The translations under genes were made by a program, and so were the position numbers. Shown one piece after another: positions 1 to 6,170 of a stretch of DNA of 7,047 nt (position 1 is the first letter of the stretch; each line of letters opens with the position of its first letter). A model generated the notes under the pieces. That model did not search any database. It was not told where the DNA came from and saw only the letters and a list, made by a program, of their open reading frames with translations. Location of the stretch: contig JAKFXV010000039.1 in NCBI GenBank assembly GCA_021731205.1, positions 1 through 7,047 of the forward strand, in the 5' to 3' direction. The DNA is from Nocardioides sp. (lineage in GTDB: Bacteria > Actinomycetota > Actinomycetes > Propionibacteriales > Nocardioidaceae).

Positions 1-846
1 GGCCCGGGCGACTCGGCCGGGGAGCCGGCCGCCCAGTCCCGGAGTCGCGTCCGCAGGCAGTGCCGCGACGCGGTACCCGATCTCGGCCAGCTCCTCGTGG
101 AGTACGCCGGCGTACGCCGCGTCGAGGTCGGGTTGCCCCGGTTGACCGGAACCAGCCGACAGCTGTCCGGCGCGAGCGAGCCGAGCCCGGTTCCGCAACC
201 ACAGCGCCCATCCGATCGCGAGGACCACCACGAGCGCTGCAAGTCCGCCCCAGATCGCGAGGGCGGCGTACGACGGGCCACGTTGCTCGACGGTCGCCGT
301 GAAGGTCTCGATCGCGGCCGGGTAGTCCGCTGCGCAGCATTCGGCGGCGGCATCCACCCCGGCCGCGACGGCCTCATCGAGCTCGGCCGCGTCGCGATCG
401 CCGGAACCACCCCACGAGCCGGCCGCCAGCCGACCCTCGCCGCGCTCGTCGACGAGGACGGCGTACACCCCGGGTTGGTCGACGCGGGCCTGCAGGAGAC
501 TCGCCAATCTCGCGGCGGAGATCTGTCCCTCTCGGGTCATCGCCGCGGGGAGTACGGCGACCCGGATCGGCACGGAGGAGCGCCCGAGGCGGAGCTTGAG
601 CGCGGTATACGCGTCGCCATCCAGACGGGAGTAGGGGACCTCAGGGTCGACGAAGAGCCCCGGCTCGGCGAGGCGCTCGGCCGCGGCACCCAGTTGTGCC
701 TCTCCGGCCGCGCTCAGCGGTGGCGCCGCGGCCCGGTCGACCTCCGGCAGCTGCACCAGCCCCGCCGCACCGATCAGCACGGCCGCCGCGATCAGCACCG
801 CCGGGATCACGGCACCCGGCCGGAGCAACACCGAGGAGGTCTTCAT
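1..846 (-). CDS. Membrane protein of unknown function, two TM segments (C-terminus cut by window edge)
   Basis: The frame stays open from ATG at 846-844 to base 1, giving 282 codons without a stop; the C-terminus lies outside the window. I do not recognise the family. Residues 11-32 form a hydrophobic N-terminal signal anchor. Residues about 33-190 form an Ala-rich, probably extracytoplasmic domain with a motif region around 92-145 (SVPIRVAVLP, then YAVLVDERGEG). A second strong TM segment spans about 193-216, followed by a basic stretch (RNRARLARAG) that by the positive-inside rule puts the tail in the cytoplasm. An adjacent Cys pair sits at 170-171. The pattern of a small alpha/beta domain outside plus one TM segment recalls TPM-like proteins, but I cannot confirm that. 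Its start overlaps the mshD stop as ATGA (846-843), so translation is probably coupled. Codon use matches the neighbours. Confidence 0.85.
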   Translation of the reverse strand, partial: MKTSSVLLRPGAVIPAVLIAAAVLIGAAGLVQLPEVDRAAAPPLSAAGEAQLGAAAERLAEPGLFVDPEVPYSRLDGDAYTALKLRLGRSSVPIRVAVLPAAMTREGQISAARLASLLQARVDQPGVYAVLVDERGEGRLAAGSWGGSGDRDAAELDEAVAAGVDAAAECCAADYPAAIETFTATVEQRGPSYAALAIWGGLAALVVVLAIGWALWLRNRARLARAGQLSAGSGQPGQPDLDAAYAGVLHEELAEIGYRVAALPADATPGLGGRLPGRVARA

Positions 847-1730
847 CGTCGCTCGTACATCACGTGGGTGTCTCGTGCTGCGTGACTGAACCCGAGTGAG
901 GCGTACAGCGCCAGGGCCGGAACGTTGTCGGCCTCGACGTAGAGCACGATCTCGGCAGCCCCACGCGACGCGAGGTGATGCAGACCGGCCTGGAGCAGCA
1001 ACCGGCCCAGGCCACGGCCGTGGGCGGCCGGGTCGACGCCGATCACGTAGACCTCACCGAGCGGCCCGCCCGTCGCGGAGCGGGCGGCCGGATCGAGTTT
1101 GGTCCAGTGGAACCCCAGCACCCGGTCGTGATCGTCGGTGGCGACAAGCAGCCCGGCAGGGTCGAACCAGGGCTCGGCCATCCGCTGCGCCAGATTGTCG
1201 GCGTCCATGGCGCCCTGTTCCGGGTGCTGGGCGAACGCCGCGGCGTTGACCCGCAGCACGCCCTCGGCGTCCGCGGGCACGAAACCCCGGACCAGTACGC
1301 CGGGCACGGGTGTCGGCGCCGGGTGGGTGCCGCCCAGCAGCCGCAGCAGCCGCAGCTCGCGGACCCGATCGAAGGCCCATCGGGCGGCGAGCTGCCGGGC
1401 GGCAGGGTGGTCGCCATGGGCCCAAGCCGTGCAGGCGGCCTGCGGCCCAGTCGTGAGGTACGACGCCAGCAGGTCGCCCCCGAGCCCGCGGCACCGTGCC
1501 GCCGGACGCACCGCGAGGGTGATCTCGGTGCCACCACCGGCCGGATCGGCCATGGCCAGCAAGAACCCGTCGGTGCCGCGGAACTCCAACCGGTCGCCGT
1601 CGGTCAGGCCGGTGTGCCGCAGCCGCAGGCTGGTCGCCTCGTTGAGCGGGTCGGCGCCGTCAGCAGCTCGGCACTCGCCGCGGATCACGTCGACGAGCTC
1701 GCGGGATTGTTCCCAGGAGAGGGCACTCAC
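843..1730 (-). CDS. mshD: Mycothiol synthase MshD (tandem GNAT acetyltransferase)
   Basis: MshD acetylates Cys-GlcN-Ins with acetyl-CoA, the last step in making mycothiol, the main low-molecular-weight thiol of actinobacteria; it acts in the cytosol. The 295-residue length fits the family (about 300). Two GNAT domains are visible. The N-terminal one has a weakened acetyl-CoA loop (residues 73-88, VRPAARCRGLGG). The C-terminal one is intact, with GEVYVIGVDP at 225-234, the loop HGRGLGRLL at 237-245 and the closing motif LYVEADNVPALALYASLGF near 263-281. The segment VNAAAFAQHPEQG (161-173) and FHWTK (207-211) are typical of MshD substrate-side sequence. The start is GTG at 1730-1728, with no strong Shine-Dalgarno; the gap to the glnR stop is only 23 bp, so the two are probably co-transcribed. 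Adjacency of mshD and glnR matches Rv0819/Rv0818 of M. tuberculosis. Confidence 0.93.
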   Translation of the reverse strand: MSALSWEQSRELVDVIRGECRAADGADPLNEATSLRLRHTGLTDGDRLEFRGTDGFLLAMADPAGGGTEITLAVRPAARCRGLGGDLLASYLTTGPQAACTAWAHGDHPAARQLAARWAFDRVRELRLLRLLGGTHPAPTPVPGVLVRGFVPADAEGVLRVNAAAFAQHPEQGAMDADNLAQRMAEPWFDPAGLLVATDDHDRVLGFHWTKLDPAARSATGGPLGEVYVIGVDPAAHGRGLGRLLLQAGLHHLASRGAAEIVLYVEADNVPALALYASLGFSHAARDTHVMYERR

Positions 1731-1753
1731 CCCACGAGGGTAGGTCGGGTCCC

Positions 1754-2515
1754 TCAGCGATCGCTGGACGCGCGCTCGTCGCGGGCTGCGGAAACCTCAC
1801 GCGCCCGCTCGCTGTCCTTGGCGTCCCGGGCGTCTTTGGTGGGGAGTACGAAGCGGTAGCCGACGTTGCGCACGGTGCCGATCAGGGTCTCGTGTTCGGG
1901 GCCGAGTTTGGCGCGCAGCCGGCGTACGTGCACGTCGACGGTGCGGGTGCCACCGAAGTAGTCGTAGCCCCAGACCTCCTGCAGCAGCTGCTGGCGGCTG
2001 AACACCCGGCCGGGGTGTTGGGCGAGGTACTTCAGGAGCTCGAACTCCTTGAACGTCAGGTCGAGGGTGCGACCGCCGATCTTGGCCGTGTACGTCGCGT
2101 CGTCGACCATGACCTCACCGGAGCGGATCAGGTGGGCCTCGGGATCGTCGGCCTCGCGCTGGGCGTTGACCCGTCCGATCGCGAGCTTGATCCGGGCCTC
2201 GAGCTCGGCTGGCCCACACGTGTGCAGCACGACGTCGTCCATGCCCCAGTCGTGGGTCACGACGGCCAGCCCGCCCTCGGTGACGATCAGCAGGACCGGG
2301 GCGTCGGTGCCGGTGGTGCGGATCAGGCGGCACAGGTCGCGCGCATGCGCGAGCTCTTGGCGGCCGTCGACCAGCAGTAGGTCGGAGTCGGGGGCGTCGA
2401 GGAGCGCCGCGCCTTCGGGCGGGAGGATCTTGACCGTGTGACCCAGCAGGGCGAGTCCGGGCAGCACCTCCGCCGAGGACTGCAGGCCCCTGGTCAGCAG
2501 GAGTAGAGCGCTCAA
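1754..2515 (-). CDS. glnR: GlnR-type OmpR-family nitrogen regulator (atypical receiver)
   Basis: This is a 253-residue winged-helix response regulator. The receiver-like domain (1-116) is degenerate. Strand 1 reads LLLLTRG instead of the acidic-pocket VVDDD pattern, and the usual KP after strand 5 is replaced by HTCGP (98-102). An Asp sits at position 50 in LLLVDGR, the place of the conserved D50 of actinobacterial GlnR. The DNA-binding domain covers about 131-224, with [19 protein letters not shown] (153-171), [11 protein letters not shown] (173-183), [14 protein letters not shown] (192-205) and VRNVGYRF (215-222). A charged tail (225-253) rich in Asp, Arg and Glu follows. GlnR controls ammonium assimilation genes and works without classical phosphorylation. 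The TTG start (2515-2513) is preceded by a strong GAGGAGGAG. The position next to mshD is the conserved actinobacterial arrangement. Confidence 0.92.
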   Translation of the reverse strand: MSALLLLTRGLQSSAEVLPGLALLGHTVKILPPEGAALLDAPDSDLLLVDGRQELAHARDLCRLIRTTGTDAPVLLIVTEGGLAVVTHDWGMDDVVLHTCGPAELEARIKLAIGRVNAQREADDPEAHLIRSGEVMVDDATYTAKIGGRTLDLTFKEFELLKYLAQHPGRVFSRQQLLQEVWGYDYFGGTRTVDVHVRRLRAKLGPEHETLIGTVRNVGYRFVLPTKDARDAKDSERAREVSAARDERASSDR

Positions 2516-2517
2516 GG

Positions 2518-2526
2518 CTCCTCCTC
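2518..2526 (-). promoter_or_regulatory. Strong Shine-Dalgarno supporting the TTG start of glnR
   Basis: On the minus strand GAGGAGGAG (2526-2518) lies a few bases before TTG at 2515-2513. This purine run fixes the unusual TTG as the start; no better ATG or GTG in this frame lies near it. Confidence 0.75.
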
Positions 2527-2564
2527 GGGCTCGTCCGGTGGCCCATGGCGTGAGCCGGGCCGTG

Positions 2565-2590
2565 GTCGCGATAGGGAAGGATATCGCGAC
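2565..2590. promoter_or_regulatory. Perfect 9-bp inverted repeat in the divergent glnR/moaD-like region, enclosing the moaD-like RBS
   Basis: The left arm GTCGCGATA (2565-2573) and right arm TATCGCGAC (2582-2590) are exact reverse complements, separated by the 8-nt gggaagga (2574-2581). The loop is the only Shine-Dalgarno-like sequence for the GTG start at 2591, and the right arm ends on the base before that start. As DNA it could be an operator between divergent genes. On the minus strand a TATCCT (2583-2578), a possible -10 for glnR, lies inside it. As RNA it would be a hairpin presenting the SD in the loop. The repeat is seen directly; both roles are inference. Confidence 0.6.
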
Positions 2591-2917
2591 GTGAGCGCCG
2601 AACGAGAAACCCGGACGCGGGATGAAACCCCGACTGGCAACCGTTCAGGTGTCATCACTGTGAACTATTGGGCCTCCGCGCGAGCCGAGGCAGGCGTGGC
2701 CGCGGACGTCGTACCCACTGCGGAGCCGCTGACCTTGGCCGAAGTACGCCGTCGAGCTGAGGCGCTGCACCCCGACACCCGGCTGGCCGCGGTGCTGTCG
2801 GTCTGTGCGGTGTTGGTCGGCCAGGATCCGGTGTCCTCGGCCGACCCGGACGACGTGCTGGTGGCGCCGGGAGAGACCGTCGAGTTCCTGCCGCCGTTCG
2901 CCGGGGGAGCCCGGTGA
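2591..2917 (+). CDS. MoaD/ThiS-family sulfur carrier-like protein with GG-Ala-Arg C-terminus
   Basis: The 108 residues comprise an N-terminal extension (1-20, charged, probably disordered) and a ubiquitin-like beta-grasp domain (about 21-106). The domain carries [15 protein letters not shown] (21-35), [15 protein letters not shown] and the terminal [10 protein letters not shown] (97-106) typical of MoaD/ThiS. In this family the terminal Gly-Gly is adenylated and then thiocarboxylated, to donate sulfur to molybdopterin, thiamin or cysteine. Here Ala107-Arg108 follow the GG, so activation would need trimming, or the protein has another role. The GTG start at 2591 follows gggaagga with a 9-nt spacer. 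The stop overlaps the thioredoxin start as GTGA (2914-2917), so the pair is coupled. No E1-like adenylyltransferase is in the window. Which pathway it serves cannot be told; CysO-like, ThiS-like and MoaD-like roles are all open. Confidence 0.85.
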   Translation: MSAERETRTRDETPTGNRSGVITVNYWASARAEAGVAADVVPTAEPLTLAEVRRRAEALHPDTRLAAVLSVCAVLVGQDPVSSADPDDVLVAPGETVEFLPPFAGGAR

Positions 2918-3372
2918 GCAGCGGCCAGACGGTGCTGGTCGTGGCGTTGCTGCTGGCGGCGGCCTTCGGGATCTATCGGGGGTTCGTGGACGGCCGATTC
3001 GGCGGGACGCACCGCGTTCGTGGGGTGACCTCGGACCAGCCAGAGCCCGGCTACGACGCCCGGATCCCGGTGTTGGCCGACACCGAGCATGCCGAGGACA
3101 TCGGCTCCTTCGCCACGCTGCTTCAGTTCTCGAGCACCTTCTGCGCGCCGTGTCGCGTCGCTCGGCGGGTGCTGGCCGAGGTGGCAGCGAGCACCCCTGG
3201 CGTCGTACATCTCGAGATCGATGCCGAGCACCACCTGGAGCTGGTTCGGAGGCTGGGAGTCCAACGGACTCCGACGACGCTGGTGCTCGACGCGGAGGGG
3301 CATGAGGTGACCCGAGCCGCAGGGGCTCCGACCGCGGTTCAGGTGCGCGCCGCCTTGGCGATGCTCGACTGA
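2914..3372 (+). CDS. thiX: Membrane-anchored thioredoxin-fold protein (ThiX-like)
   Basis: The 152 residues start with a short TM segment (about 6-21), followed by a linker and a thioredoxin fold (about 52-152). The redox motif CAPC is at 77-80 in the context FSSTFCAPCR, and the cis-Pro loop RTP is at 118-120, before a strand TTLVLDAEG. Such proteins exchange disulfides or reduce oxidised and persulfidated partners. Basic residues follow the TM helix (R22, R28, R34) and none precede it, so by the positive-inside rule the domain probably faces the cytoplasm; this is inference. The GTG start at 2914 overlaps the stop of the sulfur carrier gene. It corresponds in position to M. tuberculosis thiX (Rv0816c), near cysA2 and sseC2. 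It could also be called simply a thioredoxin-family protein; a role in thiamin synthesis is not shown by the sequence. Confidence 0.88.
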   Translation: MSSGQTVLVVALLLAAAFGIYRGFVDGRFGGTHRVRGVTSDQPEPGYDARIPVLADTEHAEDIGSFATLLQFSSTFCAPCRVARRVLAEVAASTPGVVHLEIDAEHHLELVRRLGVQRTPTTLVLDAEGHEVTRAAGAPTAVQVRAALAMLD

Positions 3373-3386
3373 GCCGAGCGTCCGAA

Positions 3387-3412
3387 TTGTGAACACAACG
3401 TCCATATCGCGA
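3387..3412. promoter_or_regulatory. Possible operator cluster upstream of the leader peptide promoter
   Basis: A relatively AT-rich island sits in the otherwise GC-rich gap after the thioredoxin gene. It holds the near-palindrome TTGTG-aa-CACAA (3387-3398) and then atatcgcga (3404-3412), which repeats the right arm of the inverted repeat at 2581-2589. It lies about 45-70 bp before the likely transcription start of the leader (around 3458), where activators often bind. No known regulator is assigned. Confidence 0.3.
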
Positions 3413-3444
3413 GACGTCGCTAACGCTGGGTCGTCCGCACCACC

Positions 3445-3450
3445 TACTCT
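3445..3450 (+). promoter_or_regulatory. Putative -10 box (TACTCT) for a leaderless leader transcript
   Basis: TACTCT matches the actinobacterial TANNNT -10 pattern and is followed by 7 nt and then ATG at 3458. Transcription would therefore begin on or next to the start codon, giving a leaderless mRNA. There is no convincing Shine-Dalgarno before this ATG and no clear -35. Confidence 0.5.
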
Positions 3451-3457
3451 CGAAGAC

Positions 3458-3535
3458 ATGTTCACGACCTTGCTGACCAAGCGCCGCGCAGTGGATCACT
3501 GCCTCGTGCGCTCGTCGCTCTGTCGCCCTTCCTGA
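3458..3535 (+). CDS. 25-residue cysteine-containing leader peptide (attenuator uORF)
   Basis: This short ORF begins MFTTLLTKRR and ends HCLVRSSLCRPS, then TGA. Its layout (two Arg, then V-D, then a Cys, then SS-x-C-R-P) resembles short actinobacterial leader peptides that precede sulfur and cysteine genes. Cys codons are codon 15 (TGC, 3500-3502) and codon 22 (TGT, 3521-3523). It stands directly ahead of the DUF4395-cysA-sseC operon, the type of operon known in mycobacteria to be controlled by a cysteine-rich leaderless uORF. The likely role is in cis: ribosome pausing at Cys codons reports cysteine-tRNA supply. The peptide itself probably has no other job. Its final codons and stop are complementary to the SD of the next gene (see attenuator). 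The ORF, the Cys codons and the complementarity are seen directly; cysteine sensing is inference from known systems. Confidence 0.78.
   Translation: MFTTLLTKRRAVDHCLVRSSLCRPS
3488..3502 (+). other. Small hairpin inside the leader ORF ending at the first Cys codon
   Basis: GCAGTG (3488-3493) and CACTGC (3497-3502) are perfect complements around a 3-nt GAT. They cover codons 11-15 exactly (Ala-Val-Asp-His-Cys). A ribosome pausing at Cys15 would melt it. It may be only a by-product of the conserved V-D codons. Confidence 0.4.
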
Positions 3536-3585
3536 TCGCGTCGCCCCGTGCTGCCCGTTTGGCCGCAGCGCACCCCGTCAGGAAG
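3528..3585 (+). promoter_or_regulatory. Anti-SD/SD stem-loop of a translational attenuator upstream of DUF4395
   Basis: CTTCCTGA (3528-3535) is the exact reverse complement of TCAGGAAG (3578-3585), an 8-bp outer stem extendable by one G-U pair. The 5' strand covers the end of leader codon 24, codon 25 and the TGA stop. The 3' strand contains AGGAAG, the Shine-Dalgarno of the DUF4395 gene, 8 nt before its ATG at 3594. Between them an inner hairpin can form (GCTGC 3550-3554 with GCAGC 3565-3569). No U-tract follows, so control looks translational rather than by an intrinsic terminator. A ribosome held with Cys codon 22 in the A site would cover roughly to base 3533 and block the anti-SD strand. 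Release at the stop would allow the stem to close. The pairing is seen in the sequence; switching is inference. Confidence 0.7.
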
Positions 3586-3593
3586 TTGAAGAG

Positions 3594-4052
3594 ATGAACC
3601 AGATCGATCCCCGTGGACCCAAGTTCACTGCCGCCGTCACCACCGTCGTGCTGGCCACCGTGCTGTTCCTCGCCCCGTCGGCGTACGCCGTCGGGCTGCT
3701 CGCGCTGCAGACGCTGCTGTTCGCCTGGGGCGCGCTGCGCGGCGTACAACACACGCCGCTGGCGTGGGTCTTCCGCACCGTTGTGCGACCGCGCCTGGCT
3801 CCCCCCGCTGATTGGGAGGACGCCGCACCCCCGCGCTTCGCCCAGGGCGTCGGCTTCGCGTTCGGCGCTGCGGCGCTGGTCGCCTTCGTCGCCGGTGTGC
3901 CGCTGCTGGGCTCGGTCCTGGTCGGCTTCGCGCTCGCCGCTGCCGTCCTCAACGCCGTGTTCGGGTTCTGTCTGGGGTGCGAGGTGTACCTCCTGATCCG
4001 GCGCTTCACCAAGCCGGCCGACGCGGCACAGGTGCACGCCCCCACCAGCTAA
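3594..4052 (+). CDS. DUF4395 integral membrane protein
   Basis: The 152-residue protein starts with the family signature IDPRGPKF (4-11). TM segments follow at about 12-30 and 31-50, then a loop with VRPRL (64-68) and PPRFAQGVG (79-87), then TM segments about 86-101 and 103-123. The strongly conserved FCLGCE lies at 125-130, with Cys126 and Cys129 as a CxxC at the membrane edge. DUF4395 proteins often sit beside rhodanese/thioredoxin genes in actinobacteria. A role in sulfur compound or persulfide handling across the membrane is guessed from that context and from the CxxC, not established. Its ATG follows AGGAAG with 8 nt spacing, and that SD can be sequestered by the leader attenuator. It is the first gene of the operon with cysA and sseC; a 65-nt gap separates it from cysA. 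Confidence 0.88.
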   Translation: MNQIDPRGPKFTAAVTTVVLATVLFLAPSAYAVGLLALQTLLFAWGALRGVQHTPLAWVFRTVVRPRLAPPADWEDAAPPRFAQGVGFAFGAAALVAFVAGVPLLGSVLVGFALAAAVLNAVFGFCLGCEVYLLIRRFTKPADAAQVHAPTS

Positions 4053-4117
4053 CCGGCGCAACCGCGCCACGCACGGCACGTTCACATCCGGCAGCACCCA
4101 GCTATAGGAGCACTCTC

Positions 4118-4965
<848 letters not shown>

Positions 4966-4966
<1 letters not shown>

Positions 4967-5262
4967 TGTGCGGCGCCGTTGAAGGCGGGGTCTCCCTCGC
5001 CGGGGTGAACCTGGCGAAGGAGGCGGTCATCCAGGGTCGGGTGCTGCGCGGCGGCGAGCCGGTCGGCACGGCCTACGTCCGGCTGCTGGATCGCACCGGC
5101 GAGTTCACCGCCGAGGTGCCGACCTCGCCCGAGGGGGAGTTCCGCTTCTTCGCTGCCGATGGCGCCTGGACGCTGCGGACCTTGGCGCCCCAGGCCGACG
5201 TCGTGGACACGCCGGTGACGGCTGCGGTCGGCACGATCGCCGAGGTCACGATCTCGATCTGA
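4966..5262 (+). CDS. sseC: DUF1416 / SseC-type protein
   Basis: The 98 residues begin MCGAVEGGVSLAG, and the remainder (about 20-98) is a predicted small beta-sandwich. The conserved pieces are EAVIQGRV (20-27), YVRLLDRTGEFTAEV and GEFRFFAADGAWTLR. The pattern of a Gly-rich start followed by strands resembles carboxypeptidase-regulatory or transthyretin-like folds. The family (DUF1416; SseC in M. tuberculosis, about 100 residues) is found almost always directly after a CysA-type rhodanese and has no proven function. Cys2 follows the initiator Met; since Met is normally removed before Cys, the mature protein would expose an N-terminal cysteine. Its ATG overlaps the cysA2 stop by one base, so both are co-translated, suggesting a matched stoichiometry or complex with the rhodanese. 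No other Cys is present. Confidence 0.9.
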
Positions 5263-5315
5263 GCACCCCTGGCTCGGCTTGACTTCGCGCCGGTCGGCGC
5301 CGCGTCACACCTGAC
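5263..5315 (+). other. Short gap between sseC and the BKACE gene, weak hairpin only
   Basis: GCGCC-ggtc-GGCGC (5287-5300) can form a 5-bp stem, but no T-tract follows, so it is not a convincing terminator. A TTGACT (5279-5284) resembles a -35 but is not suitably spaced from a -10. Confidence 0.3.
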
Positions 5316-5327
5316 ATGATGATCGGC

Positions 5328-6170
5328 ATGTCTTCGATCCCTGCCGATCGCTTGCTGATCACGGTGGCCCCGACCGGCGCGGAGAGCACCAAGGCTGCCG
5401 TCCCTCAACTCCCCACCACGCTCGCGGAGCTGGTCGAGACCGCCGTGGCGTGCGAGGCCGCAGGTGCGGCGATGATCCATGTGCATATCCGCGACGACGA
5501 TCACCTGCCGACGCTGGAGCTTTCGCGGCTGGTCGACACGGTGGCGGCGCTCAAGGAGTCCACGTCGTTGGTCGTGCAGCTGTCAACCGGCGGCTCGGTC
5601 CACGATCCGCTCCCCGACCGGCTGCGGGTGCTGGACGCGGCTCCGGACTCGTGCTCGCTGACGATGGGCACGACCAACTTCGGCGACGACGTGTTCCTCA
5701 ACCCCTGGCCGTTCGTCTGCGAGCTCTATCAGCTGTCGCAGGAGCGCGAGGTCGTGCCTGAGTTCGAGCTCTTCGACCTCGGCCAGGTGCACGCCTTGAC
5801 GCGACTCTTGGACGCCTACGGTCCGCCGTACGGCGGGAAGGTGCACTGCGATCTGGTGATGGGCGTCCCCGGCGGGATGAACGGAACGACCGATGCGTTG
5901 GTCGCCGCGGTCGCCGCATTGCCGCCGTCGGTCACGAGCTGGTCGGCAACGGGGATCGGCCGGTCGACGCTGGCGGTGATGTTCGCGGCGCTCAGCAAGG
6001 GCGGCCATCTGCGGGTCGGGATGGAGGACGTGCTGACGCTGGCGCGCGGCGTGCCCGTCGAGAACAATGCGCAGCTCGTCGAGCGGGCGGTCGCGGCGGG
6101 CCGGGTGGCGCAGCGGACGCCGATGTCGCCTGCACAGGCGCGAGAGCTGCTCGGCGTGAAGGCCCGTTGA
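5328..6170 (+). CDS. BKACE-family beta-keto acid cleavage enzyme (DUF849, 3-keto-5-aminohexanoate cleavage-like)
   Basis: BKACE enzymes are Zn-dependent TIM barrels that react a beta-keto acid with acetyl-CoA to give acetoacetate and a CoA ester. With the start at 5328 (280 residues) the visible signatures are LLITVAPTGAE (9-19), the Zn ligands H51 and H53 in IHVHIRD, QLSTGG (84-89), SLTMGTTNFGDDVF (110-123), PEFELFD (144-150), GVPGGMNG (179-186), SWSATGIGR (204-212) and RVGMED (229-234), whose Glu233 is the third expected metal ligand. All key residues appear intact. The substrate cannot be told; the first member characterised acts in lysine fermentation, but the family is diverse. Two upstream ATGs (5316, 5319) are in frame without an SD. 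I prefer 5328 because CATGAT (5315-5320) lies 7 nt before it, like a leaderless start. The stop overlaps the DsrE-like start (TGATG). Confidence 0.9.
   Translation: MSSIPADRLLITVAPTGAESTKAAVPQLPTTLAELVETAVACEAAGAAMIHVHIRDDDHLPTLELSRLVDTVAALKESTSLVVQLSTGGSVHDPLPDRLRVLDAAPDSCSLTMGTTNFGDDVFLNPWPFVCELYQLSQEREVVPEFELFDLGQVHALTRLLDAYGPPYGGKVHCDLVMGVPGGMNGTTDALVAAVAALPPSVTSWSATGIGRSTLAVMFAALSKGGHLRVGMEDVLTLARGVPVENNAQLVERAVAAGRVAQRTPMSPAQARELLGVKAR

Noticed and set aside
97..885. Plus-strand open frame of 262 codons opposite the membrane protein gene
   Set aside because: The minus-strand frame has two clear TM segments, an overlap start with mshD and no stop over 282 codons; the plus frame has a low-complexity Arg-rich product.
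975..1859. Long plus-strand open frame (294 codons) opposite mshD and the end of glnR
   Set aside because: It is antisense to two convincing genes; its product is Gly/Arg/Pro-rich with no recognisable domain. Such frames are common in GC-rich DNA.
2645..3499. Minus-strand frames opposite the sulfur carrier and thioredoxin genes (about 271 and 284 codons)
   Set aside because: The plus strand encodes recognisable beta-grasp and thioredoxin domains there; the antisense products match nothing I know and cross the regulatory gap.
4055..4068. GGCGC-aacc-GCGCC hairpin between DUF4395 and cysA2
   Set aside because: A 5-bp stem without a T-tract in GC-rich DNA is expected by chance; it is not a supported terminator.
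3812..4117. N-terminal extension of the sulfurtransferase upstream of 4118
   Set aside because: The frame is open, but the peptide is Arg-rich and overlaps DUF4395; the ATG at 4118 has a good SD and matches the family's length.
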